64,000 nucleotides of DNA from Dokdonella sp. (GTDB lineage: Bacteria > Pseudomonadota > Gammaproteobacteria > Xanthomonadales > Rhodanobacteraceae). Location: assembly GCF_019634775.1 (NCBI RefSeq), contig NZ_JAHCAS010000001.1, positions 930,001 through 994,000 on the forward strand, written 5' to 3'. The notes beneath the pieces were generated by a model. That model saw only the letters and a program-made list of their open reading frames with translations. It searched no databases and was not told where the DNA came from. Positions 10,057 through 19,603 of the stretch are shown piece by piece. How positions within the stretch are numbered: position 1 is the first letter of the stretch; the number at the start of each line of letters is the position of its first letter. A program made the position numbers and the translations under genes.

Positions 10057-10073
10057 TGGTCGTGGGTCGACCA
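10057..10073. promoter_or_regulatory. inverted repeat in the porin/acs divergent spacer
   Basis: TGGTCG and CGACCA are separated by TGGGT. The element sits between the start codons of the porin (9988) and acs (10152), where one regulator could govern both units. The neighbouring response regulator is an obvious candidate, but this is inference. Confidence 0.4.
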
Positions 10074-10151
10074 AAGTCGTAGAGCGTGCGCCGAGTGCGT
10101 GCACGCGGCGCTATGATCCTGTCGAGCATCGACAACTCGCCGGAGGCACGC

Positions 10152-12092
10152 ATGGCGCAGATCCATCCCGTTCCGGCCGCGTTCGCGGCTGCAGCCCGCT
10201 ATGACAAGGCGCGCTATGACGCGCTGTACGCGGAATCGATGGCCGACCCGATAGGTTTCTGGTCGCGCATCGGCCAGCGCCTCGACTGGATCACGCCCTA
10301 CACCCAGGTCAAGGACGTCTCCTACGATGCCGCCGACCTGCATATCCGCTGGTACCACGACGGCACGCTGAACGTTTCGGCCAACTGCCTCGACCGCCAT
10401 CTCGCCACGCGCGGCGACAAGACCGCGATCATCTGGGAAGGCGACGATCCGGCCGAGTCACGCCGCATCAGCTACCGTGAGCTGCATGCCGAGGTGTGCA
10501 AGGCGGCGAACCTGCTCGCCAGCCTCGGCGTGAAGAAAGGCGACCGTGTCGCGATCTACCTGCCGATGATTCCGGAAGCCGCGGTGGCGATGCTCGCCTG
10601 CACGCGCATCGGTGCGATCCACACCATCGTGTTCGCCGGCTTCTCGCCCGATTCACTGGCCAGCCGCATCGCCGACAGCCAGTGCAAGCTCGTCATCACC
10701 GCTGACGAGGGCCTGCGCGGCAAGAAGCGCGTGCCGCTCAAGGCGAATGTCGACGAGGCACTCAAGCGGCCGAACACGAACAGCGTCGAGACCGTGCTCG
10801 TCGTGCGTCGCACCGATGGTGCGGTCGACATGCAGACACCACGCGACCGCTGGTGGCACACGCTGGTCGAAGGCCAGTCGACCACGCACGAGCCGGTTGC
10901 CTGCGAGGCCGAACATCCGCTGTTCATCCTCTACACATCCGGCTCGACCGGTACGCCGAAAGGCGTGCTGCATACCACTGGCGGCTATCTCGTGTTCGCC
11001 AGCTTCACCCACGAGGCCATCTTCGACCTGCGCGAGGACGATGTTTACTGGTGTACCGCCGACATCGGCTGGGTCACCGGCCACAGCTATCTCCTGTACG
11101 GCCCCTTGGCCAATGGTGCGACTACGCTGATGTTCGAGGGCGTACCGAACTATCCCGACTCCTCGCGCTTCTGGCAGGTCGTCGACAAGCACAAGGTCAC
11201 CCTGTTCTACACCGCACCAACGGCGATCCGCGCGCTGATGCGCGAAGGCGAGGAGATCGTCAAAAAGACCTCGCGCGCCAGCCTGCGTCTGCTCGGCTCG
11301 GTCGGCGAGCCGATCAACCCCGAGGCTTGGGAGTGGTACTGGCGCGTGGTCGGTGATGGCCGCTGCCCGATCGTCGACACCTGGTGGCAGACCGAAACCG
11401 GCGGCATCCTGATCTCGCCGCTGCCCGGTGCAATCGCGCAGAAGCCCGGCTCGGCAACGCTGCCGTTCTTCGGCATCCGGCCGGCCATCGTCGATGCCAA
11501 TGGCAGCGTGCTCGAGGGTGCGACCGAGGGCAACCTCGTGCTGACCGACTCCTGGCCCGGCCAGATGCGTACGGTCTACGGTGACCACGCGCGCTTCGTC
11601 GATACCTATTTCCGCACCTACCCGGGCACCTATTTCACCGGCGACGGTGCGCGCCGCGACGAGGATGGCTACTACTGGATCACCGGCCGCGTCGATGACG
11701 TCATCAACGTCTCCGGCCATCGTCTCGGCACGGCCGAAGTCGAGAGTGCGCTGGTCGCGCATGCACAGGTTGCCGAAGCCGCCGTGGTCGGCTGCCCACA
11801 CGACATCAAGGGCCAGGGCATCTATGCCTACGTCACCCTCAAGGCCGGCATCACACCGAGCGAGGACTTGCGCAAGGAACTGATTGCCTGGGTGCGCAAG
11901 GAGATCGGCCCGATCGCCACCCCGGACTACCTGCAATGGGCGCCGGGTCTGCCGAAGACGCGTTCCGGCAAGATCATGCGCCGCATCCTGCGCAAGATCG
12001 CCGAGAACCAGCCAGAAGCGCTGGGCGATACCTCGACCCTTGCCGATCCCTCGGTGGTCGCCAGCCTGGTGGATGAGAGGCTGGTGCGATGA
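10152..12092 (+). CDS. acs: acetyl-CoA synthetase
   Basis: Converts acetate, ATP and CoA to acetyl-CoA through an acetyl-adenylate. The 646-residue chain has the usual Acs length. Visible landmarks are the AMP-binding P-loop [12 protein letters not shown] (about residue 263), the WWQTETGG motif, the hinge region, and the C-terminal [11 protein letters not shown] segment whose lysine is the conserved acetylation site. The ATG at 10152 is preceded by GGAGG at good spacing, so longer in-frame starts are unlikely. It is divergent from the porin/transporter operon and followed by a response-regulator gene. Confidence 0.97.
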   Translation: MAQIHPVPAAFAAAARYDKARYDALYAESMADPIGFWSRIGQRLDWITPYTQVKDVSYDAADLHIRWYHDGTLNVSANCLDRHLATRGDKTAIIWEGDDPAESRRISYRELHAEVCKAANLLASLGVKKGDRVAIYLPMIPEAAVAMLACTRIGAIHTIVFAGFSPDSLASRIADSQCKLVITADEGLRGKKRVPLKANVDEALKRPNTNSVETVLVVRRTDGAVDMQTPRDRWWHTLVEGQSTTHEPVACEAEHPLFILYTSGSTGTPKGVLHTTGGYLVFASFTHEAIFDLREDDVYWCTADIGWVTGHSYLLYGPLANGATTLMFEGVPNYPDSSRFWQVVDKHKVTLFYTAPTAIRALMREGEEIVKKTSRASLRLLGSVGEPINPEAWEWYWRVVGDGRCPIVDTWWQTETGGILISPLPGAIAQKPGSATLPFFGIRPAIVDANGSVLEGATEGNLVLTDSWPGQMRTVYGDHARFVDTYFRTYPGTYFTGDGARRDEDGYYWITGRVDDVINVSGHRLGTAEVESALVAHAQVAEAAVVGCPHDIKGQGIYAYVTLKAGITPSEDLRKELIAWVRKEIGPIATPDYLQWAPGLPKTRSGKIMRRILRKIAENQPEALGDTSTLADPSVVASLVDERLVR

Positions 12093-12097
12093 GAACC

Positions 12098-12188
12098 GTG
12101 ATTGGTGATTCGGGATTCGGAATAGGAAAGTGCGGGGTGTGCCTGTGGCACGCGCTGTTGCGTCGAATCACCCATCACCAATCACCCC
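12098..12188. repeat. GATTC-type inverted repeat between acs and the response regulator
   Basis: GTGATTGGTG at 12098-12107 is followed by degenerate GATTCGG units and is mirrored by CACCAATCAC at 12176-12185. The same kind of GTGATTCG-rich inverted element occurs at 39641-39740, so this is a dispersed intergenic repeat rather than a gene-specific site. It nearly fills the 109-bp gap. Confidence 0.55.
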
Positions 12189-12201
12189 TCCCGATCGTGC
12201 C

Positions 12202-12879
12202 ATGCGCGAAGTCCTGATCGCCGACGACCACCCTCTGTTCCGCGACGCGCTGCGGCGGGCGGTGCTGCGGGCGGTGCCGGATGCGACGCTGCACGAAGCC
12301 GACAGCGTCGCCTCGATCCAGGGACTGGTCGATGCCCATCCCGATGCCGACCTGCTCCTGCTCGACCTGCACATGCCGGGCGCCAGGGGTTTCTCGACGC
12401 TGGTGCACATCCGCGCACAGCATCCGGGCCTGCCGATCATCGTCGTCTCCGCGCACGAGGAGAATGTGGTCATGCGCCGCGCGATCGCGCATGGTGCGTC
12501 TGGCTACATTCCGAAGTCGGTCTCGGTCGACACCATCGTCGGTGCCGTGCAGGGCGTGCTCGACGGTGATGTCTGGCTGCCCGACACGGCCGGCACGGTC
12601 GACGCCGCTTTGCCGCCCGGCGAGGCCGCTATCGCCGCACGCATCGCCGAGCTGACTCCGCAGCAGTTCCGCGTGCTGTCGATGATCGCCGAGGGCCTGC
12701 TCAACAAACAGATCGCCTATGACCTGAACGTATCCGAGGCAACCGTCAAGGCACACATGACCGCGATCATGCGCAAGCTCGGGGTCAGCAACCGCACCCA
12801 GGTCGCCCTGCTCGCCAACCACCTCGCCGTGGACCAGGACGCCGCAAGCGAGCTGTCAGAGGCCGGTTTCCAGACCTGA
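12202..12879 (+). CDS. NarL/LuxR-type response regulator
   Basis: A 225-residue two-component regulator. The receiver domain (about residues 1-120) has the acidic pair in IADDHPLFRD, the phospho-acceptor Asp in LLLLDLHMPG (about residue 54) and the conserved Lys in YIPKS. A LuxR-type HTH follows (about 148-210), including GLLNKQIAYDLNVSEATVKAH. No sensor kinase is encoded nearby. Its position after acs recalls CrbR, which activates acs in Vibrio and Pseudomonas, but that identity is inference. The ATG at 12202 starts directly at the receiver domain. Confidence 0.88.
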   Translation: MREVLIADDHPLFRDALRRAVLRAVPDATLHEADSVASIQGLVDAHPDADLLLLDLHMPGARGFSTLVHIRAQHPGLPIIVVSAHEENVVMRRAIAHGASGYIPKSVSVDTIVGAVQGVLDGDVWLPDTAGTVDAALPPGEAAIAARIAELTPQQFRVLSMIAEGLLNKQIAYDLNVSEATVKAHMTAIMRKLGVSNRTQVALLANHLAVDQDAASELSEAGFQT

Positions 12880-13301
12880 GCCGATCAGCGGGTGTGGAGC
12901 CAACGATCTTCGTTCTTCTTCGACTTCGAACGATGACCACATCCATGCGTCCATCACACCACCCATGGCTGCATGCCGCCATGCTCGGCATGCGCAATCG
13001 CTGGCGTGCCTTGGCCTGGGTCGCGTCGGGTGTACTGGATCTCGTCGAACACGATGCCATCGCGTGCTGCGGCTGTACGACCGACGTCTCGTGAACGCCT
13101 TGGCACGCGAGGAACTCGCGACTTTCTGGGCTGGCGCAGGCGGTTTCGAGGTGGCGATGGCGCGGGCGCTCGCTTCGGCCGCAACATCAACCTGTGACAG
13201 TCGGTGACGATGCTCACATCACGCGTTGCCGCTGCCGGGCAATGTCGCTATCGTCACGCTCTCGACATCAGTGATCGCGAGGCGACGGCGGGGCGTGGAT
13301 C
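12880..13301. other. non-coding gap after the response regulator
   Basis: About 420 bp without a convincing gene. Short reading frames lack recognisable protein character. A hairpin with GCATGCCG/CGGCATGC arms lies at 12971-12993 but has no T-run. The stretch may hold the promoter of the gene at 13302; I see no clear hexamers. Confidence 0.5.
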
Positions 13302-14864
13302 ATGGGGCGAATGCGCAAGAGCGTTCTTGTCCTTGCCTTGCTGGCCGGGGCTTGCTGGCTTATCGGTGAGTTCGCTGCCCGTGCTACCGCACGCCGGCTT
13401 GCCGCGTCCCTCGAACCGAACGCCCAACTCGACTACGCCGGCGCCGGCTTCACCTGGGGTGGCGGCCTGCGCCTCCACGAACCGCGCCTGCGCTTCGGCA
13501 CGATGGCCGAGGCCGCCAGCCTCTCGGCGCGCTCCGCCCGGATCGGCGGTGCCGGCTGGCTGTGGCTGCCGCTGGCCTGGCTCGGCGGCGCCAACGCCTT
13601 GCCGGCCCATGCCACGATCGAGTTGAAGGCTGCCACCGTGTCGGGCTCGCCGCTCGCGGCCGCCATCGGCGAATTCCTGCAGCCGCCCGGACTGGTGCCT
13701 TTCTCACACGAAGGCTGCCCCGGAGCGCAACCCGGCCCCCTCGACTACGCACGCCTCGGCATCACGCCGGGCGAGCGCGTCGACCGACTCGAGTATTGGT
13801 ACGACCCGGACAACACACGCCTCGAATTGCGCTTCGACCTGGAGCGGCCGCAGGTGATGCGCCTGTCCGGCTCGGTCGACCTAAGCGCGTTCCGGCCGGC
13901 GCTCTTCCGCGACGCAGCGGCGCGCACCGAGCTGCGCCTGGCCCGCGGCGAACTCGAGTTCACCGACAGCGGTTTTCTTGGCGTGCGCAATGCGCTGTGC
14001 GGCAGCCGGCTCGGTGTCCCGGCATCGGATTTCGTGGCTGCGCACATGACGGCGGTCGATGCTTTCCTTGCGGCGCGTGGCGTCAGTGCGAGCGATAGTT
14101 TGCGTGCGCTCTATCGCAACTTCGTCATCGAGGGCGGCACGCTGCGCCTGAACACCCTGCCCGATCCCGGCTGGGTGCCGGCCAATATCGCCGACTATCC
14201 ACGTGGCGACCTGCTGCGGCAGCTCAGCATCACCGCACGACATGGCAGCGCCTTGCCAGTCATGCTGCAACTCACGTTTGCCGACCCGGTCGCACCGCTC
14301 GAGCTGGCCGGTTCCGCTCGGCAAGCGACGCCCCACGCACAGACGGCCGCCGAACCGGCACCACCCGTCGCACTCGATCCCGCACCTGTGGCGGCCGTGG
14401 TCAGCGAGGCGCACGCCGCCGAGCCGGTCGAACCAGCGCCACCAGCGACTCCCTCAACCACCCCGGTAGTGACGCCTCCCGAGCTTGCTCCCACACCCGC
14501 CGTCCCGGCCGCTACCGGCACGAAGCCGGCCAACGACGCAACCGGACCCCTCGGCGCGAGCGCGCCTCCGCCACCCGAGAACTCGACCCTGGCACTGGTT
14601 TGGAAACCCGGCGTGATCGAACGTTTGCCGCCGCCTGTTCTGGAGCGGCCTGACTACGACGTGGTTGCCATATCCGCACTGCGTGGGTACCTCGGGCGAC
14701 GCATCCGCCTGGTCACCGCCGGTGGCAAGCTGGTCGATGGCGAGTTGCGTGGGATCACGAATGACCACGCACTGGTCGCCGTGCGCGTGAACGCCGGCGA
14801 GGCCGAAGTCGCGGTGCCACTGGCCAACGTGCGCGAGGCACGCGTGGTCATTGCGCGTCGCTGA
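13302..14864 (+). CDS. membrane-anchored periplasmic protein of unknown function
   Basis: I do not recognise this 520-residue protein. One N-terminal hydrophobic helix (about residues 6-22) anchors or exports it. Residues about 30-335 look like a globular domain rich in beta strands, including PGERVDRLEYWYDP. Residues about 340-425 are an Ala/Pro/Thr linker. The final 60 residues (GYLGRRIRLVTAGGKLVDG onward) have an Sm- or SH3-like strand pattern. The overall plan of anchor, lectin-like or AsmA-like body, linker and small C-terminal domain suggests cell-envelope work, which is inference. The ATG at 13311 is an alternative start. It precedes the sigma-factor gene by 44 bp. Confidence 0.72.
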   Translation: MGRMRKSVLVLALLAGACWLIGEFAARATARRLAASLEPNAQLDYAGAGFTWGGGLRLHEPRLRFGTMAEAASLSARSARIGGAGWLWLPLAWLGGANALPAHATIELKAATVSGSPLAAAIGEFLQPPGLVPFSHEGCPGAQPGPLDYARLGITPGERVDRLEYWYDPDNTRLELRFDLERPQVMRLSGSVDLSAFRPALFRDAAARTELRLARGELEFTDSGFLGVRNALCGSRLGVPASDFVAAHMTAVDAFLAARGVSASDSLRALYRNFVIEGGTLRLNTLPDPGWVPANIADYPRGDLLRQLSITARHGSALPVMLQLTFADPVAPLELAGSARQATPHAQTAAEPAPPVALDPAPVAAVVSEAHAAEPVEPAPPATPSTTPVVTPPELAPTPAVPAATGTKPANDATGPLGASAPPPPENSTLALVWKPGVIERLPPPVLERPDYDVVAISALRGYLGRRIRLVTAGGKLVDGELRGITNDHALVAVRVNAGEAEVAVPLANVREARVVIARR

Positions 14865-14908
14865 ATGCACCTCTGCGACGCTCCCGGCTTCGGTAACGTC
14901 CTTGAAGC

Positions 14909-15508
14909 GTGGCTGCCGATGGAACCTCTACGCGCGTGAGCAACGGCTTCGGCCAGGAACTCGATGCGCTGACGCTCGAGAGGGCCCGCCGCGGCGATGT
15001 GCGCGCGTTCGAGGCGATCTACCGCATGTATGCGCGTGCCTGCTACACCCTGGCGCTGCGCATCCTCGGCGACGCAGGTGCTGCCGAGGACGTCATGCAG
15101 GAAGTGTTTTTGCGCGTGCTGTCGATGCTGCGTGGCTTCCGTGGCGATGCGCCATTCGGTGCATGGCTCAAGCGTCTGACTGCGAATGCGACGATCGATG
15201 TCATCCGCCGCAACCGGCGCTTCGATGGTGATGATGCTGCGCTGATCCTCGAGACGACTGCGGCCGGTGGTACGGATGGGGAGTTGGCCGCGGACGCCTG
15301 GTCGCTGTTGCAGCGGCTGCCGCCACGTGCCCGGGCCGTGCTGCTGCTGCATGAAGTCGAAGGCTATACGCACCGGGAGCTTGGCGCATTGTTCGGGCAA
15401 AGTGAGAGCTATTCGAAGTCGATCCTCGCGCGCACGCTGAAGCAGCTCGGGGACATGATGGGCACGAAGCCCGCACACAGGACCACGGTCGATGACGACC
15501 ATGCATGA
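14909..15508 (+). CDS. ECF-like RNA polymerase sigma factor
   Basis: A 199-residue sigma-70 family protein with only regions 2 and 4. Region 2 spans about residues 28-95 and contains GAAEDVMQEVFLRVL and the -10-recognition segment GAWLKRLTANATIDVIRR. Region 4 spans about 130-180 with a helix-turn-helix at YTHRELGALFGQSESYSKS. The start is a GTG at 14909; a GTG at 14936 is possible, and neither has a strong ribosome site. Its last 17 bases overlap the next gene, which encodes a membrane protein in the place where an anti-sigma factor is usually found. Confidence 0.9.
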   Translation: MAADGTSTRVSNGFGQELDALTLERARRGDVRAFEAIYRMYARACYTLALRILGDAGAAEDVMQEVFLRVLSMLRGFRGDAPFGAWLKRLTANATIDVIRRNRRFDGDDAALILETTAAGGTDGELAADAWSLLQRLPPRARAVLLLHEVEGYTHRELGALFGQSESYSKSILARTLKQLGDMMGTKPAHRTTVDDDHA

Positions 15509-15953
15509 ATCCACGGCATTGCCGCATATCCGCCGCTTGCTGCATGAGCTCCCGGAGTTCGAGCCGGAACCTCGGCTCTGGCTCGACATCACCGCCACGC
15601 ATCGATCTCGACAACGGCGGCGGCGACAGGTGCTGGTTGGCTCGGGCCTTGCTCTCGTCGCCTCGCTGGTCGCGTTGGTGGTACTGCCACCACGTGGACT
15701 GTCGCCAGCGTCCGAACTCGATCTCTGGCAGGCGCGCTCTCAGGCTCTCGAGCACCAATGGCAGACCCTGGCCTCACTGCGGGGAGACGCCAGGCTGCGC
15801 GCCCAGTTGCGATTGATCGACGGTGAGTTGCAGTCGGCCTACGACCGCGGCGCCGGTGCCGATGAACTGGCGCCCCTGTGGAAACAACGCAGCGATGCCC
15901 TGCTCGACCTGATCAACCGTGGCTCCGACGCTACTGCACTGACCCGTCTTTGA
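15492..15953 (+). CDS. small single-pass membrane protein, possible anti-sigma factor
   Basis: A 153-residue protein with a cytoplasmic N-terminus (about 1-45), one transmembrane helix (about 47-66) and a C-terminal segment rich in Gln, Leu and Arg that is likely helical. The layout and the 17-bp overlap with the sigma-factor gene fit a membrane anti-sigma factor. No zinc-binding HxxxCxxC motif is present, so it would not be of the ZAS type. The role is inferred from topology and context only. An ATG three codons downstream is equally possible. Confidence 0.68.
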   Translation: MTTMHESTALPHIRRLLHELPEFEPEPRLWLDITATHRSRQRRRRQVLVGSGLALVASLVALVVLPPRGLSPASELDLWQARSQALEHQWQTLASLRGDARLRAQLRLIDGELQSAYDRGAGADELAPLWKQRSDALLDLINRGSDATALTRL

Positions 15954-15978
15954 CCCGCCTGTTCCGCGGAGGACTGGA

Positions 15979-16920
15979 ATGATCCCGATGCCGATTCGCC
16001 ACATGTGTCGTTTTGCGGCACTCGCTCTCGCACTGTCCGCCCTCACCCCGTGTGCGCAGGCGCAGCAGACCACGACGACACCAGCGGTCGAACAACAGTT
16101 GCGCGAATCCTTGCGCGTGCTGTTGCTCGACATGGTGCAAGCCGGCGCGTTCGGTGACACGCCGGCAGAGCAGCTCGAGCTGTCGATCGACTCACCGCGC
16201 CAGCGCGTCGGCGATCTCGGCCTGATCGTCGACAGCACTGCTGCACCACGTGCCGGTGAGGGTCTGCGCGTGCTCGGTACGACACCGGGCGGGAATGGCG
16301 AACGAATCGGCCTGCGCGCCGGCGATGTCATCATCGCCGTCAATGGTCTCGGTCTCGGCAGTGGGCCAGACGCTGCGGCACGCCTGCGTGAGGCGGTGGG
16401 CGACTTCAGCGACGGTGCCGCGGTGGAGTTCGACCTGCGTCGCGACGGCAGGCCGACCAAGGCTGCCGGCACCCTGACCGGTACCTGGCTGCCGGCGATG
16501 CGCCTGTCGGTGGGTGCGCACGCGCTGGCTTCGAGCGTCGATTCCCGGTCCGACCGCGGGGTCGGTTGCGGACGTATCGTGATCTTCGATACCGCCCCTC
16601 GCCAAGACGGCCTGCATGCTGCCACGCTCAACCGTATCGATGGTCGGACGGCTGGGATCACCGGGCAGACGAGCTTCCGCCTGCCCGTGGGACGGCACGA
16701 ACTCGAGATCGGTGAGCGCATAGACCCGCGCTACCTGTCGTTCAACGATCGTCTGCGCAATGCCGGCGGTGTGCGCTACAAGACCTTGGTGATCGATGTT
16801 GGCGCCGATACCGAGTACCACGTCGCCGTGCGGCTCAACCAGGACCGGCGCAACGAATGGAAGGACGGTGCGTTCTGGGATCCAGTGGTGTGGCGCGAGG
16901 CGGCGCAGCCCTGCCGCTGA
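15979..16920 (+). CDS. exported PDZ-domain protein
   Basis: A 313-residue secreted protein with a signal peptide (about 1-28, cleavage after AQA) and a PDZ domain (about residues 85-160) containing [16 protein letters not shown]. No protease catalytic domain is present. The C-terminal part (about 170-313) is unassigned, with strand-rich sequence that could bind a ligand. It lies 25 bp after the putative anti-sigma gene and probably belongs to the same operon, where PDZ domains often take part in sensing envelope stress. That role is inference. Confidence 0.77.
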   Translation: MIPMPIRHMCRFAALALALSALTPCAQAQQTTTTPAVEQQLRESLRVLLLDMVQAGAFGDTPAEQLELSIDSPRQRVGDLGLIVDSTAAPRAGEGLRVLGTTPGGNGERIGLRAGDVIIAVNGLGLGSGPDAAARLREAVGDFSDGAAVEFDLRRDGRPTKAAGTLTGTWLPAMRLSVGAHALASSVDSRSDRGVGCGRIVIFDTAPRQDGLHAATLNRIDGRTAGITGQTSFRLPVGRHELEIGERIDPRYLSFNDRLRNAGGVRYKTLVIDVGADTEYHVAVRLNQDRRNEWKDGAFWDPVVWREAAQPCR

Positions 16921-16987
16921 CGATCACCGTTCCGGGTCTCCACGTTTCGCACTTCGGTTAGGCTGCAGGACTTTCGACGGAATCGCC

Positions 16988-17746
16988 GTGATCAAGCTCA
17001 GCGTCAACGTCAACAAGGTCGCCGTGCTGCGCAACTCGCGCGGCGGCAGCGAGCCCGATCCCGTCAACGCCGCTCGGGTGGCGCTCGCTGCCGGCTGCCA
17101 CGGCATCACCGTGCATCCGCGCCCCGACCAGCGCCACATCCGTGTAGACGACGTCTCGCGCATCGCGCAGGTGCTCGATGGCGCCGAGTACAACATCGAA
17201 GGCAATCCATTCGCCCCTGCTCGCGGCGACTATCCGGGCCTGCTCGCGATCGTGCGCGCGACGCGACCCGCCCAGGTCACGCTCGTACCGGACGGCGACG
17301 GCCAGATCACCTCCGACCATGGCTTCGACGTCGAGCGCGACGTCGAGCGGCTGACACCACTGGTCGCGGCATTCCGCGAGCTGGACTGCCGGGTCAGCGT
17401 GTTCGTCGATGCCGGCACGGCGCGACTCGATGCGCTGGCGGCGATTGGCGTGAACCGCATCGAAATCTACACCGGGCCCTTCGCGCACGCGCACGCGCTT
17501 GGCGACGATGCAGCGGCCGTCGCCGCCTGCGTCGCCACCGCCCAGGCCGCCCGCGCGGTGGGGCTCGGCGTCAACGCCGGACACGACCTCTGTCAACACA
17601 ATCTCGCACGGCTGGCCAGTGCGATCCCGTGGCTCGACGAAGTTTCGATCGGCCACGCGCTGTTCGGTGAAGCCCTGTACGCCGGGCTCGATGCGACCGT
17701 GCGCGCCTATCTCGGCATCCTGCGCACGGCAGCCGCGCCGGATTGA
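16988..17746 (+). CDS. pdxJ: pyridoxine 5'-phosphate synthase
   Basis: Condenses 1-deoxyxylulose 5-phosphate with 3-amino-2-oxopropyl phosphate to form pyridoxine 5'-phosphate in vitamin B6 synthesis. The 252-residue TIM barrel begins with [18 protein letters not shown] and carries [20 protein letters not shown] and VNAGHDL, all PdxJ hallmarks. The start is GTG at 16988, which places the first strand at the N-terminus; longer upstream starts run into the previous gene. It is convergent with exbD2, matching the pdxJ position I recall for Xanthomonas TonB loci. Confidence 0.96.
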   Translation: MIKLSVNVNKVAVLRNSRGGSEPDPVNAARVALAAGCHGITVHPRPDQRHIRVDDVSRIAQVLDGAEYNIEGNPFAPARGDYPGLLAIVRATRPAQVTLVPDGDGQITSDHGFDVERDVERLTPLVAAFRELDCRVSVFVDAGTARLDALAAIGVNRIEIYTGPFAHAHALGDDAAAVAACVATAQAARAVGLGVNAGHDLCQHNLARLASAIPWLDEVSIGHALFGEALYAGLDATVRAYLGILRTAAAPD

Positions 17747-17762
17747 CCATCCCGGCGCGGCT

Positions 17763-17786
17763 CTTGCCGGTCAATGTGCCGGCAAG
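17763..17786. terminator. hairpin between pdxJ and exbD2
   Basis: CTTGCCGG and CCGGCAAG form an 8-bp perfect stem with an 8-nt loop. It spans the exbD2 stop codon and lies between two convergent genes. There is no T-run, so its role as a terminator is uncertain. Confidence 0.4.
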
Positions 17787-18178
17787 GCCTCGACGCGAAG
17801 GTCGGACACGCCCTGACGGGTCGCCATCGCCAACACTTCGGCAAGATCGTCGTAGCGCGACTGGGCCTGCGGTCGGATCTCCAGGCGAACCGGCGCGCTG
17901 CCGGCGCTGGCTGCGCGCATCAGTATTTCCAGCTCGGCGCGCGAGGTCGGCAGGTCGTTGATGCGCAGTTCGCCGCCCTCGCCGATGGCGACGGCCATGA
18001 CCCTCGGTTCGACCTTGCCCTTGTCGCCACCAGCAAGCGGCAAGGTGATCTGTTTCGTCACGATCGGCGTGGCGATCATGAAGATGATGAGGACAGTCAG
18101 CATCACGTCGACGAGCGGGGTGATGTTGATCTCGGCGAGCGGCGTGCCATTGCCACGAAGCGGATTCGCGTAAGCCAT
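17771..18178 (-). CDS. exbD2: ExbD/TolR biopolymer transport protein (second copy)
   Basis: A 135-residue inner-membrane protein with a short cytoplasmic N-terminus, one transmembrane helix (about residues 18-38) in which LVDVMLTVLIIFMIATP carries the functional Asp, and a periplasmic domain. It would work with ExbB and TonB in using proton motive force to energise outer-membrane transport. It is the last gene of the TonB cluster but separated from exbD1 by 217 bp containing a terminator-like hairpin, so its expression may be partly independent. Xanthomonas has the same two-ExbD arrangement. Confidence 0.92.
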   Translation of the reverse strand: MAYANPLRGNGTPLAEINITPLVDVMLTVLIIFMIATPIVTKQITLPLAGGDKGKVEPRVMAVAIGEGGELRINDLPTSRAELEILMRAASAGSAPVRLEIRPQAQSRYDDLAEVLAMATRQGVSDLRVEALPAH

Positions 18179-18343
18179 GGTGGACCTCCGAAGCGGGTCA
18201 ATGGTCGTTTGTCAGGGCCTGGGCGGGCCGAGCCCTTGGCGCCAGCCTACGCTCTTTGCGGAGAAGAAGGGAGAGAGGAGCGAGGGCTCGAGCGCGATGG
18301 GCTTGCGCCCTCGCCCCTCGTCCCTGCTTCACCGCCCCCTCAA

Positions 18344-18369
18344 TGAAAACGGCGCCCGAAGGCGCCGTT
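18344..18369 (-). terminator. intrinsic terminator after exbD1
   Basis: AACGGCGCC and GGCGCCGTT form a 9-bp stem with a 4-nt loop (18348-18369), followed on the minus strand by TTTTCATT. It lies 27 bp past the exbD1 stop and inside the tonB-exbD2 cluster, so it should reduce readthrough into exbD2. Confidence 0.72.
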
Positions 18370-18395
18370 CCGTATCCCCGTGACAACCGCCGCCG

Positions 18396-18803
18396 CTATT
18401 GCTGCGAGGTGATGAAGCCGATCTTGACCATGCCGGAGCTCTTCGCGGTCGCCATGACCGTGGCGATGAGCTGATACTGCGTGGTCTTGTCGGCGCGAAT
18501 CTGCAATTCCGGCTGCGGATTCTTCTGCGCGGCCACGCGCAACTGCGCGGCCAGCATCGCCTCGGTGATCGGCTCGTCGTTCCAGTAAAGCTCGCCACCA
18601 GCCTTGACGGCGAGGTCGATCGGCTCGGGAGGGTTGGTCTCCTGGACGTTCGGGTTCGCCTGCGGCAGGTCGATGCGGATCTTGTGGGTCATCAGCGGCG
18701 CGGTGATCATGAAGATGATCAGCAGCACCAACATCACGTCGACCAGCGGCGTGACGTTGATTTCCGCCATCGGGCCACCGCCCGAGTTCGACGAGAAGGC
18801 CAT
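18396..18803 (-). CDS. exbD1: ExbD biopolymer transport protein (first copy)
   Basis: A 135-residue inner-membrane protein of the ExbD/TolR family, with the transmembrane helix at about residues 18-38 and the conserved Asp in PLVDVMLVLLIIFMI. The periplasmic domain follows. It lies 3 bp after exbB in the tonB-exbB-exbD1 operon and should assemble with ExbB into the proton-driven motor complex. It differs from the second ExbD mainly in the periplasmic part. A terminator-like hairpin follows. Confidence 0.94.
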   Translation of the reverse strand: MAFSSNSGGGPMAEINVTPLVDVMLVLLIIFMITAPLMTHKIRIDLPQANPNVQETNPPEPIDLAVKAGGELYWNDEPITEAMLAAQLRVAAQKNPQPELQIRADKTTQYQLIATVMATAKSSGMVKIGFITSQQ

Positions 18804-18806
18804 GGC

Positions 18807-19580
18807 TTACTTCCTCGCAGCTGCGGGCGCTGCTGGTGCGTTGGCGTCGACGCGCGAACCGATCGCGAAGAAGTCGTGCAGGTCATGCGCGAATTCGTCG
18901 AAGCGAGCGTAGATCAGGCGGTTGCTGCGCACATAGAAGTTGTAGGCGAGCACGGCGGGGATCGCGACGAACAGACCGATCGCGGTCATGATCAGCGCCT
19001 CGCCGACCGGGCCGGCCACCGCTTCCATCGAGGCGTTGCCGCTGGCGCCGATCTTGATGAGGGCGTGGTAGATGCCCCAGACGGTGCCGAGCAGACCAAC
19101 GAACGGCGCGGTCGAACCGACCGTGGCGAGCACGGTCAGGCCACCTTCCAGGCGCATGCTCTCGCGGGCGACGCCCTGGCGCAGCGCGCGGTCGATGAAC
19201 TCGGAACGGTTCAGCGCCTCGACCAGACGGCTGCCTTCATGACGCGAGTGGTGCTGCGCGGCGACGGCGGCGTCGAGCGCGATCTTCGAGAACGGCTCGG
19301 ACTTCGGCTGCTCCTCGAGGAAGCGGATCGCCTCCTGCGCCGATGGCGTTTCCCAGAAGGTGTGAATCACGCGGTCCATGCGCGAGCGCACCATCGTGTT
19401 GCGGATCAGGTTGAAGATGATGAAGTAGATCGACAGGATCGACATCACGACGAGAGTGATGAACACCACCCAGCCGACCGCGTCGAAGTTATGGATCAGA
19501 TGGTCGAAGCCCATCGCGGACATCGCCTGGGCATTGCTGCCGCCGCCCGCCGGAATCGTTGAAACTGCATCTTGCTGCAT
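18807..19580 (-). CDS. exbB: ExbB/TolQ proton channel protein
   Basis: A 257-residue inner-membrane protein with three hydrophobic segments (about residues 30-55, 150-175 and 195-220). The MotA/TolQ/ExbB channel domain is visible in STAPFVGLLGTVWGIYHAL and in the second helix EALIMTAIGLFVAIPAVLAYN. It forms the proton-conducting pentamer of the TonB energy-transducing motor. It sits between tonB and exbD1 with short spacers, as expected for one operon. Confidence 0.95.
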   Translation of the reverse strand: MQQDAVSTIPAGGGSNAQAMSAMGFDHLIHNFDAVGWVVFITLVVMSILSIYFIIFNLIRNTMVRSRMDRVIHTFWETPSAQEAIRFLEEQPKSEPFSKIALDAAVAAQHHSRHEGSRLVEALNRSEFIDRALRQGVARESMRLEGGLTVLATVGSTAPFVGLLGTVWGIYHALIKIGASGNASMEAVAGPVGEALIMTAIGLFVAIPAVLAYNFYVRSNRLIYARFDEFAHDLHDFFAIGSRVDANAPAAPAAARK

Positions 19581-19603
19581 GGCGCTACCCTACGATGTGA
19601 GTA

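Noticed and set aside
12965..13207. Short plus-strand frame in the gap after the response regulator.
   Set aside because: Composition is not protein-like, no ribosome site is seen and it ends without any recognised motif.
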